From Oryzias latipes (taxonomy: Eukaryota; Chordata; Actinopteri; Beloniformes; Adrianichthyidae): DNA of 64,000 bases. Location of the stretch: positions 3,640,642-3,704,641 of the forward strand of contig NC_019866.2 of assembly GCF_002234675.1 (NCBI RefSeq), in the 5' to 3' direction. The notes beneath the pieces were generated by a model that made no database searches, had not been told where the DNA came from, and saw only the letters and a list, made by a program, of their open reading frames with translations. Shown piece after piece: positions 48,106-59,808 of the stretch. The stretch's first letter is position 1. Each line of letters opens with the position of its first letter. The position numbers and the translations under genes were made by a program.

Positions 48106-51100
48106 CTGTCAAAAGAAAGAGGAACCAAGTTTAAATTTTTTAAAAAAGGAGAACAATGATGAAAAACATGCTCGGACTCAATATGGGACACGCCCTTCCT
48201 CCATCTCTAACTATCTTTTGTTCATTTTTGTTTCATGACAGAATGTAAGTTGAGGTCAAATCTCTCTTTTTTCAGACAGAAAGGTAAACAGTGTTAAAGT
48301 TGTGTCTCCATTACCTGTTTCTGCTTCTGGGAAAAACACATGGAAAAAGCCAGAGAAATAATGCAGATTTACAGATTGTAGACGCTTACAAAAAGCAGAC
48401 AGCAAAGGTTCAAACATCCGTTTGTCGAGATAAAGAATTTACCATTAATGTTTTGGAAAAAAACAAAAACAAACTTTTTGGCTTGCATGTACCTGTGTCT
48501 GCTCAGTGGTCTCTGGCTGCTCCAGCTGTCTTTGCTTCTTTGCTGCAGTTTGCTGCTCAGCTCATTAATGATGTTGGGCTTCATACTGGATACAGGGGGG
48601 TAAATTTTCTTCCCTTCCAAAATGGCTCCCGACTGGCTGCTTCCATCACCGCTCATCTGTCCGTCTCCCCAAAGAGGCTTCATGTCCGGCGTGCGTGGCC
48701 GATCGAAATACGGCGAAGTCGGACGTCCCAAGTTTTGCATGTCCCTGATATTATATGCATCCTGCCCACTGTCATCGTCTGCCGCTTCTTCCTCAAGCTC
48801 ATCCTCCTCCTGCTCCGTCCTTTGCCTGTGGGAGTGGAAGGATGCAGGAGCAGTGCTCGTCTGTCTCTGCAGCTCCCCGGTACGGCCTCCGTCTCTGAAC
48901 CTGCTCGTTTTTGGGTAGGTGGAGGCTGCAGCGGTTGCATTCTGCATCTCGAAAGTTTGCCCATCTAAGTAGTTCATGTAAGACTCAAGGAAATCTCCCC
49001 CTCTTTCTGTCTCCCCTGTCCCTCCTCCTCCCAATCTCCCTCCCGCTCCTAACCTCTCTCCTCGGTCTAGTCTTTCCCCGCGAACACCAGCACCACCCAG
49101 TCCCAGGATGCTGTCGAGGTGGTGGTCGCTGCTGCTTCGACTGTCCAGCTCCTCAATTCCAGAGTCCACCACCGTCTCCTGAGACTCTCCTTTTTTGGTG
49201 GTGGGGTAAGAGCGCTGTTGCTCCCCCGGTCTGCGACTGCCTCCAGTGGTGGTGGAGGTGGTTGCATGTGTCATTTGTGTTCTCTCCTGGTAGAGGTGGA
49301 CGGAGGTGCTTGTTGTGGTGGCAGCAGCAGTGGTTGTAGCAGCACAGCTAGCGGTCGTTGCATGGGAGGCAGTGCCCCTGTGCGGGACAGAGGTGGCAGC
49401 TGTAGGGGGAGCCGGGGGACCCCGGTATGCTGGGGGTGGTGCAATATTGTGCGATGGAGGTGTGGGTGAAAATCTTCCAGTGGAAGGGGTGCTGTTGTAA
49501 AGATGGTGTGACATAGAGAAGGGTCGATGGTATGATCCAGGAGGAGGCGGGGGAGAGACCGCAGGGTGTGGTGGGGGTCTCGTGGTTGGTTGCAGAGTTG
49601 ATGGTGAGGAAGGCGGAGGCGGATTGGGGGATGTCTGGGAGGGAGATGGAGCAGACTGAGTCAAATTTGCCACCTCGCTGTCATATGACGTGAGGCTAGA
49701 GGCGGTGGAGTCACCTGCCTGGGGCGAGGGCAGGGGTGTGTGAGCAGGAAAGCCACTTACAAAATGGTCCTTGTGGGGCGGAGGAGGAGGTGGTGGCGGT
49801 GGAGGAGGTGGAGGAGGTGGGGCTTGTTGTTGGCGGGAAGCCATATTGTTGGACAGCATCCTGTGTTGTGAGTACCCGGAAATTCCCCTATCAAAGCTGT
49901 TCGCAAACTCTAACGGTGGCGGGAGGGGGTCTACGTACACAAATTCATCATCTGCATCAATTGAAGGAGCAGGAGGAGGAAGAATCATCAGGCCTGTCCC
50001 GGTGCCTCCTGCATTGCTCACTGGTTGCTGGGTGCTGGTTGGTGGAGGAGAAGGAGGTGTGAGTGACAACCTATAAGCATCAGCTTGACTTTCCATCCTG
50101 AGAAAAGTGGGCCTCCGTGGCTGTTGAGACTGGGGCACCTGATGACCGGTGCTATCAGCTGCAGCCGCATTGGCAGCAGTCTGCTCTGCCCTCCTCATGT
50201 AGCCCTCCCTGTCTTTGTCCCTCTCCCTTGACAGCTCCCTTTCTCTCGACCGGTCGCGTTCCCTCTCCTTGTAGGAAGGCTGATATGGCTGAGACTGATA
50301 GTGGTGTGTGTGGACCGTTTTGTCCTCAGAGAAGCGAACCCTAAGCCCTTCCCGAGTCCCTCCTTCCCGTTCCCTCTCTCCTCCACCACCTTCATCACCC
50401 CAAGAACTCCCAGCTCCTCTGAGGATTCTGGGAGACGGTGGGCGACCAACTGTGGGGGTAGTGGCCGCCAGGGAAGAGGAGGTGACTAGATATGAGCTGG
50501 AGGACTGTGATGTGGAGGACACAGCCTGAGAGGTAACAGAGGACGAAGGGAAGACCACACTCGACATCTGGCGGGCGAAGTGATGCTCTGGTCCTCTTCT
50601 CAGCGTGCTGTCGTCCCTCAGGGCCCGTTCTCTAGCAGCCAGGGCAAGCCCTAATGGCGATGTGGGGTCAAGTGCTTTTCCGGTAAGGGGGTGAATGAAG
50701 GTGGTGTTTGTGGGGAGTGGGGGCTGTCTGCCTGCTGATGTGTACAAATCAGCAGGGACAGACTTGGGCTGATAGTCCAGGGCAGGCGTGGAGTATTCAG
50801 GCAGGCCAAAAGCTGGGGGCATACTCCGAGTGTGATGGATGAAGGTGTCTGCAGAAAACATGCCTTCATCAATGGATTTGGAGGGTCGTAGTCGGGTGGA
50901 TGAACTGTCAGCCTGTGAGTTGAGCGGCTGCTGGGACAGCTGAGTCCTTGTTATCCCACCTATTCCATCACTTACTCCCCCAAGACTCACGTCCTCCTCA
51001 GCTGACATGAACAAGGAGGCGCTCTTTCGCCGCGCCTCATGAAACCGCTCCCTGTCTCTACGAGCTGCACCAACAATGGCAGCCCCAAACTGGCTGGTGA

Positions 51101-54100
51101 AGTCCAAGTTTTCCTGGGCTCGAACTGAAGGCAAAGAGGGAGGTGGCGGTGCTGGAATGGATGGTGGCGCAGGAGGCTGTGGAGCAGGAGTGGAAGGTGG
51201 AGCACCATGAGGTGTTTTTGTTTCATTTGCCTCCCCTGATGCAGGAACGTCGGCCTCCACACTGCTGCCTTGGCTGCTGCGCCCACTGCTGCTGGTTGAA
51301 GGGGCCTTAACAATGATGGTGGGAATAGGAATGGAGCTTTTCTCCACAGAGTCTTTCCCCCCCAGAGTTCCCTGGCCTACACGCAGGTCTTCCACTTTGG
51401 ACTGCTTTACTAGAGGGCCTTTACCTCTCCTGGCCCCTCCTTTAGGACCCCCGGCTGACGCTGCGCTGCGGTCTGCACGCTGGGGTTGGCTCTGAGTAGT
51501 CTGTTGTTGCTGGGGCATCACTGTTGCAATGCTGGATGGAGGGACGGCTGTGCTGTAGCCTCTTCTGAGACCTGCTGCCTTAACCCCCATCCCAACCCCA
51601 ACAGGCTCCCCGGTGTAGGCAACCTTTCGCGAAGCAGTCCTGCTTTGAGCTGTATGGACAGCCGCAGCATGTGCATAAGATGTGGTGTGGTCCACTGCTC
51701 CATCTCTAGGGCCAGCACTGGTACCACCTGCCCTCTCCCTGCCACCATGGGTGAAGTGCACAGACTGGGCCTGGGAGTAGGGCTGATAGTGTGCAGAGGT
51801 GGACGTAGATTGGGACACGGAGACAGACGGCTGCTGAGAGGACTTGGCTCTCCAACCAAGTGGAGGAGCCGAGGAGAATGGAGGCTCCGGTGGAGCAGTG
51901 GTGGGAGGGGGAGGAATTTCGTCAGGGCCGGGCACTGATAGACTTCTGGCAAACTTTATCCCTGGAGGATGCAGGAACTGTTTTTCCTCCTCAGGCACAC
52001 CTGCAATATTTGTAGAGAGTAAAAAAAATGTTACAAAACGAAGAAGAAAGAAGAATGAATAGAAGATAGAATAAAAAAAGGGGAATGCTGAGAGTGTCTG
52101 TCCAAATCTGCCTGCCCAAGAAGCTGCCAGAAAGTCTGTCCTCATTGCTTTGTGCCACATATTCCTCCACTTGAAGAAAATATACAGCAAATAACAGGAA
52201 CATTATTATCTTTTTTTACCACAAAGAACTTAGCTGTGTCCAAAAGAAAGTTTAAAAAAACTACAAGCAAATCAGATATGGGCAAGAAAAATAAGCAGGT
52301 GCTGCATGTTACATAAAAAAATGATATCAGACTAACAAACTTTTAGCCTCCAATCAGATTCATTGGCCACAGACAAGACGAACAGGTCAGCACAGCACAG
52401 ACCTCGACTGAGCCAGAGGACAAACAGACAGCCAGGTAAGGAGGGGGCAGACAAAGAAACAGACAACCTCACCGATGGATTTCTGCCGCAGCATACCGTG
52501 CGGGGGGGCATGACCTGAGGCGTATTGTCCTCGGTCGTAACCAAGGCCCGAACCTGACGACATCAGCCCCATCCCGGACTGATCCCCATAAGCCTGCTGG
52601 AAGAAAGCCGCACTGACACAGGCATTTGCAAAAGCTTCCAAACCTGCCGCGTGCATTAACAACACACATCTGTGATCTGTTTCACAAGACACACCTCATT
52701 GCCATAGAAACTTCTCCCCCTGTCTCTCTTTGGCCCCTGTCCCCGTGTCCCCGGCGCCTCATTGTTGCTGATTGTCTGTTGAGCTGCTGCAAGAATTTCA
52801 TCGAGTTTATCTGAGAGAACGTAAAGAAGTAAAGAGACAGACAGGAAAGAGAAATAGAGACACACGGCAATGAAACAGAAAAACGGACAGCAACAAAACA
52901 AGAAGAACACTCGACAAGTGTGACCAGATAGATACGGGGGAGCTTCAGCTGACAAACATGAGCCTCCTTACTCAGAGCCATCTGATAGACTGTCCTCTTC
53001 TTCTCTACAGCTTGTGAGGATTCGAATTCTAAAATAGGGAAAAAGAAGGCCAGTCAGAGACCGGGTGCCAAGTCATTTTGGACAGACATAAATACAACGG
53101 CTTAAGCTGCAGTGCATCCGAGCATACCTGATTTTTTTTTCCATGGGGTAGCAGCTGGGAGGAGGACAAAAGGAGACTTAAGTTTTGGCAGAAGTGAAAG
53201 TGCAATGGCGTTGTGACAGTGAATACTAATCATTTTCCCCAGGGCCTCACAAACTGAGTCACCTCGTCAGGTTTTTCGATCCTCTATGAAAAAGGAGGCA
53301 TATTCACACACCCACGCCCCCCACAGCCGACGAACGCACACGCGTGTTACAGGAAACATGCTGCACTCACATGCAACCAAACACACATTCAATCTACACT
53401 TAGTCTGAAGACGCTCCCACCTCTCTCCACTGTTGAGGTCCCATCGGCGTGGTTGAAAGAAAAGAAAAGAAATGTGGTTATTAGCGACGAGACCGACGAA
53501 AAGGGAAGAGGATGGGTTAAAAAGTGAGCCCTTGCATCCACTGGTGTCAGTAAGTCTGTGTTGCTTTTGTCCTGAAGGATTTATCCAAAATAAACACACG
53601 TAGATGATGATTTTCAAATCCTTTCAAAAAAGTTTCATAAGACATGCAGCAAAACACATTTGAGCAAGACTTGTGACAAACTACAGACGAGTTTACAGTA
53701 TTTGTGAACTGGGGTGCCTTAAATAAAGATTTTTGTTTTATTTTAATGCCCTTGTTGTCTTGCAGCATGACTTCCAGGTGAACTGGGACACTGCAGCAAT
53801 CTTAGAGGTGAAATTGTTTCACAGCTAAATTAATTCAGATGATTTAAAATCAGCCTATGGCCCAAGCAGACATCCTTCCTCTCAGAATGTAGTGTCAGAA
53901 CTGGAGTTAGAACCCGCTTTCTTAAAGAAGTGGATTTAAAGACCCACGCCAATGAAAATAGTCTTTGTGGTGCTTTCAGCATGTTCTTCTGGCATTGTTT
54001 TTAAGATGGAGGACATATTAACAAGAAAATGAAGCTTAAAATTGAATTTCTGAGTATTTTTTTATTCAAAAACAGACCAAAAAAAATGTCATTTGTAAAA

Positions 54101-56691
54101 GATCATATTTGCGACATAGAAAATATGTTGGGCGGGCAACAAGCTAACTGCCGCACTCTATTCCGATGTATCTAGTTGCAGACAAATATATCCATGCACG
54201 TCTTCCTTTTCCTCATCCGAGCTGGCATCTGGCTCCAATATTTCTCGCCCTTTTTGTTGCACCAGTAATGTTAAGTTTGGGGTGTGAAGGACTGTTAGCT
54301 AGCGGGAAAGAGCGTCAACAAAGGGATGACGGGAAGTCAGGGGAGGCTAACTCCACGCTAAAAGTCCAGCCCACAACTCAGAGGTGAAATAAATAAAAAA
54401 ATTAATCTTTTTTTTTTTTATCTTGTCTAAAAACGAGAGCGCTTGAGAAAGAATTTCAAAGAGGACTTTACGTTTTGATGACTGAAATTTTTCATCTTGC
54501 ATGTTTTTCTGGGTAACAGTTTTTTCTAATATAAATACACTTGGAACAAACATATTTTAACCTCAACAGTTTAAACATCATATTATCTATTAAAATGGTT
54601 TATTCTTCAGGTTACTGGTTTCAACATCAGTACAGAAACCATTTAATTGCTCATGCTGAATGTGAAGGGTTAACCAGGCTTTATATTTAAAACAGGATGT
54701 TTTCCCTCTCAGATTTCTCATCACTTTTCTGCGAAACTCATGCTGTATCAAAAGGGATGCACAATATGTCCCCCTCATGAATAAATCCATACAGTGAAAA
54801 GTACTATTTTTTAAAGCAAAGATTGTGGCAACCAGAAGGTGGTTTATAGGTTTAGAAAACGAGAGTCTGTGCATCAGGCTCCGTGTTCATGCTTTGTCGA
54901 TCAGGTGAGGTCACATCACATTGAGAACTCAGGTAAGGGCAGAGGAAGGGGTGGAAGGCTGACGTTTTGCAGCAGGAGTGCCTGTACACTTTACAGAGAT
55001 GGACTGCTGCGGATTCTTTAAGAGTCCCCTCCCTCGTGAACATCTCTGTTGCTCGCTGGACTCGGTCAGAAGCAACACGCAGAAGACATCAACCAATTAC
55101 CGATGCACCACCGGCCAATGTTCTAATCTGCAAATGGGGGCGTTGACCCTGGTCATGCAACTCCCACTATTTTGCCTCAAATAGAGACGGCGTAGTCGAA
55201 CATAATGGCGTTACTATGGCAACAGACCTGGAACAAAGTTGTTTTTTTTAATTCTCTACAATTACTCATCTTTATCTTCTGTGTGTTTTCTTTCAAAGCA
55301 AAGACATTTTCAAAAATAAACTGATGGAGAAAGCAACGCTTTTGCTGCTTTATTAGAAAACAAAAACCTGAAATATTATGTCCCTATTTTCTCCCAAGAA
55401 CCTGGAGGCTCCATTAGGGCGATGCCCTTGTCCTGTCAACAAGTGTCTGTTGAGAGAAGGGTTGCGTGTTAGGGAGGTCTGGTGTTAAAGTTGTGGTTTG
55501 GCGAGGGAAGAATAGGAGGTGCAGGGGGGGGGTCAAAGGTAGGAGAAGCGGGCAGTGAGAGGAGGATCAAACTGTGGATGGAGACACTTTTTCTTGTGGG
55601 GTTACCTGTAGTGGGGGTGCTGGAAGTGACAGTGTGGAACCTCTGAAAGAACAGTGAAACGCATTGAGACCGTCAACCATGGCGACAGCCAATCTGTCTT
55701 TATCTCCTTTCTGTCACTAAATAATCACACCACGACCTCTCTGCATTCTCGCTGTTTAAATTCAGCCAAAGTTCAGCTTCCTCTCACACTTTTATTAACA
55801 GTGACAATCACTCCTCATCACCTCAGCCTGTTTCAACCAGTGAAACTGTTTCCTTTATTGTCTGTATCTCTCTGGCCCCTTTCTCTGTAATCCCTCCCCT
55901 TTCATCTTCTGTAAAGTTAATTTAAGGCAGTTTCTTACCCATTTCCTCCAGCTCTGAAGTCATTGATTTGGAACGTAGGGCAATAGCCGGAGTGTTCAGC
56001 CTCTTACTCTGCTGTGGGACTGCAGGAGGAGAAAAAAAAGAGCAAATCAGTCGGTCAAAGTGTTCACAAATAGGACCAGAAATCAAGGCAGGTACTCACT
56101 TTTCTTCCTGGAGCCTTCCTCCATGTCTGGGTTGCGTGTTACCATGACAACCTTTACCATGAGGCTGTTGCCGCCCTGTCGTATCATGTTGACCACCTGC
56201 CGATGACCCACCTTCACCACGTTCTGACCGTTAACCTGTGACATGAACAATCCTTTTCTTACTATAGTCTGTCTTTATTCTACTGCAGTAAAGCTTAAAT
56301 TAATTCAACTGTAGACCAACCGGTGCTAAAGGATGTTTTATACGAATAAATGTGCCTTACCTCTATGAGAAAATCCCCCATCCTGAGCCCGGCTCTCCAG
56401 GCCACTCCTCCTTCGTCCACTGACTCCAAATACTGCAGAGCTGGAAAGGCCGGAGTGGGTGTAAACTCTTCGATTGGAGTCTGAGCTGGAGACACCATAA
56501 GAACAGCAGACTGAGCATAAACATTGCAGGTGAGATGTGACAAAAGCAACATGAACTTTACTGTTACAATCACAAAGTCAAGAGAAAATCTTTACAGATT
56601 TTTCTTACCTTTGGCCCCCCTTAGCACAAAGCCAAACCCCTCACTGTCTTTCTTCTGGAGGAGCACAGTCTTCTCCTTGATTATGTAGTCA
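47211..56691 (-). CDS. shank1: SH3 and multiple ankyrin repeat domains protein 1 (Shank1), PDZ to C-terminus, 10 exons, 5' partial
   Basis: Shank1 is the master scaffold of the excitatory postsynaptic density, linking GKAP/DLGAP, Homer and actin regulators. Exons in order: 56691-56609, 56485-56361, 56235-56100, 56019-55939, 53154-53128, 53028-52972, 52810-52695, 52596-52473, 52000-48493, 48105-47211; 1716 residues in frame. Order: PDZ (1-103, GFGF carboxylate loop), basic TISL-like segment, MALNKLDEIL helix region, LRQKSIG, a 1168-residue disordered exon with KFARSLSVPG, KSSIPIPTIIVKAPS, GKALDPTSPLGLALAARERA, Homer-binding PPPLEF (about 944) and a polyproline run, then SAM (about 1650-1712). 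Assigned to Shank1 rather than 2 or 3 by SAM sequence (DNEIDGTHLP), ASSLTSYDSEVA and RPSSLP. Ankyrin and SH3 exons lie beyond 64000. Confidence 0.93.
48106..48492 (-). other. shank1 intron
   Basis: 387-bp intron between the giant disordered exon and the terminal exon. Both ends are phase 2 and join AG with A to give Arg. No internal exon is needed. Confidence 0.7.
48493..52000 (-). CDS. shank1: shank1 giant disordered-region exon (3508 bp)
   Basis: One exon of 1168 full codons, typical of Shank genes. Acceptor ATTGCAG; start VPEEEKQFLHPPGIKFARSL; donor ACACAG followed by GTACAT. It contains the Shank1 landmarks KSSIPIPTIIVKAPSTSSS, LDFTSQFGAAIVGAARR, RPSKSIDEGMFSADTF, THPLTGK-type segments, a Homer-binding PPPLEF motif, DSTASSLTSYDSEVA, DSGIEELDSRSSSDHHLDS and IINELSSKLQQ near the end. 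Proline, serine and glutamine content is high; a run of at least 15 prolines lies around 49775-49822. All large antisense frames here are shadows. Confidence 0.97.
52473..52596 (-). CDS. shank1: shank1 exon with LRQKSIG motif
   Basis: Encodes AYGDQSGMGLMSSGSGLGYD and later GMLRQKSIG, ending one base into Gly. The acceptor is a tandem TTCCAGCAG, so use of the second AG would drop the first Gln codon. Confidence 0.9.
52695..52810 (-). CDS. shank1: shank1 exon KLDEILAAAQQT
   Basis: Encodes KLDEILAAAQQTISNNEAPG, then GQGPKRDRGRSFYGNE, phase 0 end before GTGTGT. The KLDEILAAAQQTI segment is a Shank1 hallmark. Confidence 0.95.
52972..53028 (-). CDS. shank1: shank1 57-nt exon
   Basis: Encodes FESSQAVEKKRTVYQMAL, with split codons at both ends giving Glu before and Asn after. 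The junction with the next exon rebuilds MALNKLDEIL. Acceptor ATTTTAG, donor GTAAGG. Confidence 0.92.
53128..53154 (-). CDS. shank1: shank1 27-nt microexon
   Basis: 27 nt with a strong pyrimidine tract and CCCAG acceptor and a GTATGC donor. It encodes ATPWKKKS plus two split codons (Ala, Glu). Length divisible by three and flanking phases equal, so it can be skipped without frameshift. It contains nine consecutive A residues (KKK). Its basic-aromatic patch sits between the PDZ domain and the KLDEIL segment. Confidence 0.8.
53155..55938 (-). other. shank1 intron with 0.6-kb element
   Basis: 2.8-kb intron carrying copy 5 of the 0.6-kb element (53936-54495). A splice-flanked segment at 55606-55640 (or 55642) does not fit the phase of its neighbours. 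No other exon was found. Confidence 0.6.
53936..54495 (+). mobile_element. 0.6-kb element (copy 5)
   Basis: Left end TTTAAAGACCCACGCC preceded by TTTAA; blocks 'gatggaggacat', 'tccatgcacgtcttccttttcc', 'gagctggcatctgg', 'caacaaagggatgacggg' and 'cacaactcagaggtgaaat' in family order. The right end is degraded. It lies antisense inside a shank1 intron. Confidence 0.7.
55939..56019 (-). CDS. shank1: shank1 exon after the PDZ domain
   Basis: Encodes PQQSKRLNTPAIALRSKSMT and SELEEM. The LRSKSMTSELEE motif is shared by all Shank proteins just after the PDZ. Acceptor CTGCAG, donor ATGG followed by GTAAGA. 81 nt, phase-symmetric. Confidence 0.93.
56100..56235 (-). CDS. shank1: shank1 PDZ exon 3
   Basis: Encodes VNGQNVVKVGHRQVVNMIRQ, then GGNSLMVKVVMVTR and NPDMEEGSRKK. 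It carries the PDZ alphaB helix whose first residue (His in GHRQVV) defines the class I ligand preference used by Shank for GKAP. Confidence 0.95.
56361..56485 (-). CDS. shank1: shank1 PDZ exon 2
   Basis: Encodes QTPIEEFTPTPAFPALQYLE, then SVDEGGVAWRAGLRMGDFLI and E, phase 0 end before GTAAGG. It includes the long betaB-betaC loop characteristic of Shank PDZ domains. Confidence 0.95.
56609..56691 (-). CDS. shank1: shank1 PDZ exon 1 (first shank1 exon in the window)
   Basis: Encodes DYIIKEKTVLLQKKDSEGFG followed by FVLRGAK, with GFGF as the carboxylate-binding loop. It begins with the third base of a Ser codon, as in other Shank genes where SH3-linker and PDZ exons meet. The preceding exon is not found before the window ends. 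Confidence 0.95.
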
Positions 56692-57019
56692 CTTGCAGGC
56701 ACAGACAGAAACAGTAAGCAAATGGAAAATTAGAAGCAGTTTACAGAGGTTTTGTCTTTCTCGTGTCTCCCCTGTCAAAGGTAAAGGCCTTATAGAGCCT
56801 TAGAAAAAAAAGCAATTGGAAGACATTCACTCCCTGTACAGCTAACATCAGCACAGTTCTAAACAAATCAAGTTGCAAAGACTAAAAATGGAAAATAACA
56901 TCAACTCTTCCTCAGTTTCAGCTGCTCCAAATTGGCAAAAAAATGTTTTGACATCCGCAGAAAAAATGTTATCTGTGAATAATGAGCAATTGGACATTGC
57001 ATCACTATTTAGTTAATTA

Positions 57020-57585
57020 ACTTACTCCCATCATCTTTTTTCAAAGCGTTCTCAGTGGTATTTTAATTATGTTTAATGCCATTTTTAGCCAAAAGCAAAA
57101 AACCTGTGACGTAGTTTCTGCAGAGTGGCAGAAGTTCATTAGAAATTCACCTATGAGTTGTGGGCGGGACCATTTATGTGGTGTAAGCCCAGCCACCCTT
57201 CCCATCACACATCTGTTTACACGACCTCCTGCTAGCTTACAGGCCCACAACCTCAACCTAACATTAGCAGTGCAACAAAAATGGCGAGCAATATCAGAGC
57301 AACCAGCCACACAGTTTAGATCCAGATTCCAGCTCAGACGAGGAAAACAAAAGCGTTCATGGATCTATTTGTCTGCAAGTGGACGCATCAGCCTGTGGCG
57401 CACCTACGTCACAAACACGGAATATTTCAATCTGCATATCGTTTGTCTGCTCCTGATTCAAAAAGATTTTAATAGAGAAATTCATAGAAATATAATTTTA
57501 AGCTTAATTTTCTTCATATCTGTCCTCCATCTTCAGACAAATAACAAATGACTTTGTTAAAAACACTAAAAACAAAAACTAATGA
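57020..57585 (-). mobile_element. 0.6-kb element (copy 6), inverted
   Basis: Reverse orientation relative to the copy at 63050. It runs 'gccatttttagccaaaa', 'attcacctatgagttgtggg', 'gatccagattccagctcag', 'acgaggaaaacaaaagcg', 'ttaattttcttcatatctgtcc'. The 160-codon frame across it is an artefact of the repeat. Confidence 0.7.
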
Positions 57586-58613
57586 ATTAAACTAGTACTG
57601 CTGAGGAGCAAGGATGCATAATTACTCACTGCTTCTGCATTTGAGAGTTTTCCTTACCTCCTTTTTTATTGTTCTAACTTACTCATACGGTTTGAACAAC
57701 AGAATTAGCCACATACATTTACCATGCAATACTGTTAAAACAAGAACAGATTTTGAAAACATAATAATTCTTTTCATGAAAGCAGCGAGTCAAAACTGGA
57801 CTCTGTTTCGCTCGCCTGTACATCTTTGACAGCCTGCCAAGAGCCAATTTCTACCAGAACAACAGAAAGAGATGCTATATCCAGGACCATGGCGCTGCTC
57901 GTTGCCTCAGCAACAGCTAGTACCAGACGCAAGGAATCTTGGGTAGGTCCACAGCCGAGTCAGGGTATGTTAACTGTAAATTATTAGTCACTGACAGAAG
58001 ACGACGGCACGCTCACAGGTGATGTTGGCAGAGCATTTCCTCGCTCTGCTACGGCACAACAGGCGGGAACGTGGCCAATCTACAGAATCTACTTACTGGA
58101 AAACTGCTAAAGCTACTGTGAGGTTCTGTGTGATTCTATCAGTAAAATAAAAAACGAAGAGCATAGACTGAACCGGTTTAGCTTTTTTTGTTGATCAAAC
58201 ATTGTGTTGTTGGTTTAAAACAAATCACAAAGTTTTTTGTTGAAAAAGCCAAAGCAGTTTGTTATCAATAAAACCCTGTGTGTTCTTCACATTCTGTCTA
58301 TTGTCCTTGTCTTACGGGTCAAAAATTACTCACCCTATCAAAGCCCCAAAATAAAACAACTTCATTGAACTAATATCTATTGTGCACACTGAGACAACCT
58401 GTTAGTCATGAATTCAAATCAATTGAATTCATTTTATATAATTTTTTTTGCTACGCAATACAAAAAATACAATCACCAGAGAACGTTATTACACTTTGTA
58501 TTGTATTGCATCATCATATAAATGTGAAGTGATCACTTCAGAATTCATTTATAAAGATGTAAAACAACAATCTCAGATTCTTTGTCAACAGTTTATTCTT
58601 TAAATATTTTAGA

Positions 58614-59115
58614 AAGTGTGTGTGTAGATGTGGGTGGTCTCACATTTATGACTTTGTAGAGTCCAATCAGAGGAGCCTACCAACAGTGTGGAGTTGCATG
58701 GTCACTGTAGATGTGTGACTCTAGGTGTGTCTGGGTGTAGGTGTGAGCGTGTGGGTATGTGTGTAGTTGTTAGTGTGTGTAGCTGTGTTTGAAGTTTTGT
58801 AAGTATGTAGTTGTGAGTGTGTAGGTCTGTGTGTATGTGTGTAGTTGTGTGTGAATTTAGTTCCACATGTTTCTGTGTGTGTATGAAGGTGAGTAAGTGT
58901 GTAGTTGTGTGTGAGTGTAGTTGTACATGTTCGTGTGTGGGTGTGGGTGTGTGTGTGTAAGTGTTTAGTTAAGAGTGTAGACCTGTGTAGGTGTAAGTGT
59001 ATGTATGTGTACATGTGTGTAGGCGTTTGGGTGAGTGTGCAGGTGTAGGTGTGTGTAAGTAGGTGTGTTTCAGTGTAGAAAGAAGTGTGTGTTTGTGTAG
59101 GTAGAAGTGTGTGTT
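58614..59115. repeat. TG-rich imperfect minisatellite
   Basis: About 500 bp built of GTGTG, TAGTTGTG and TAGGTGTG units. It gives a His/Thr-rich spurious ORF on the minus strand. Such alternating purine-pyrimidine DNA can adopt Z-form. Confidence 0.9.
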
Positions 59116-59781
59116 TGTGCATCTTAGAGAGACTTAGAGAGTTTATGAACTTTTTTCTGCTGTTTAGATGCTTTTTTAATCCACGGGTCAACAATGAAAC
59201 AATCTCAGTGCCCTGATGGAGCACAGCCCACATGTAAACACGAACAAAATAACTTTTTTTTACTGATGGAGTCACTTTAAGAAAAGTAATAAGCTTTCAG
59301 TTTGGTAAAGGATATGTTAAGGTATTTTTTTCTACAACCAAACATAGTAATGGGCCTTGTTTAAAACAATTTAAGGGCTAATAAGATAATTCCAGCAACA
59401 CTTTTTAAAATCTATGTCAAACTAGCCGCTGCAGGTCAATACCAACCAAAGACATTTCTTGAAACTTTGAACCAGTTTCAAAGTTAGTTGTAGCATCACT
59501 TCTCTGGGACATTTGTTATGAATGAATGGACCAAACAAATAGCTGTGCATCCAGGCAGTGACTCACACAAGTATATATATCCTATCAGCTGTAACATACT
59601 GTAACCACATGCTGACAATCCCACTGTGCACCAAAATAGTCCCGTCCCACTCCATCTGTTCATCCCTCTTTCCCTCTCTTTAGTCTTTTTTTTGTTGTTG
59701 CATACTACCATCCGGATGGCTCCTCCATTCTGAGCCCTACACCTTCTGATCAAAAAGTGACTCTTTTCTTCTCTTCTAAGA

Positions 59782-59808
59782 CCCCCCCCCCCCCCCCCCC
59801 CCCCCCCC
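59782..59808. repeat. Poly-C tract (27 C)
   Basis: Uninterrupted run of 27 C residues, i.e. poly-G on the shank1 template-opposite (minus) strand. Length in the assembly may be unreliable. Confidence 0.9.

Noticed and set aside
48291..51952. Many long plus-strand and alternative minus-strand open frames
   Set aside because: Shadows of the large GC-rich shank1 coding exon.
55606..55642. Splice-flanked 35-37 nt segment in a shank1 intron
   Set aside because: Either choice of acceptor breaks the phase needed to join exons 55939-56019 and 53128-53154, which already join in frame directly.
57069..57551. 160-codon open frame with RSRFQLRRGKQKRSWIYL
   Set aside because: It lies wholly within an inverted copy of the 0.6-kb element; other copies are broken in this frame.
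58721..59275. 184-codon His/Thr-rich open frame
   Set aside because: Translation of the TG-rich satellite.
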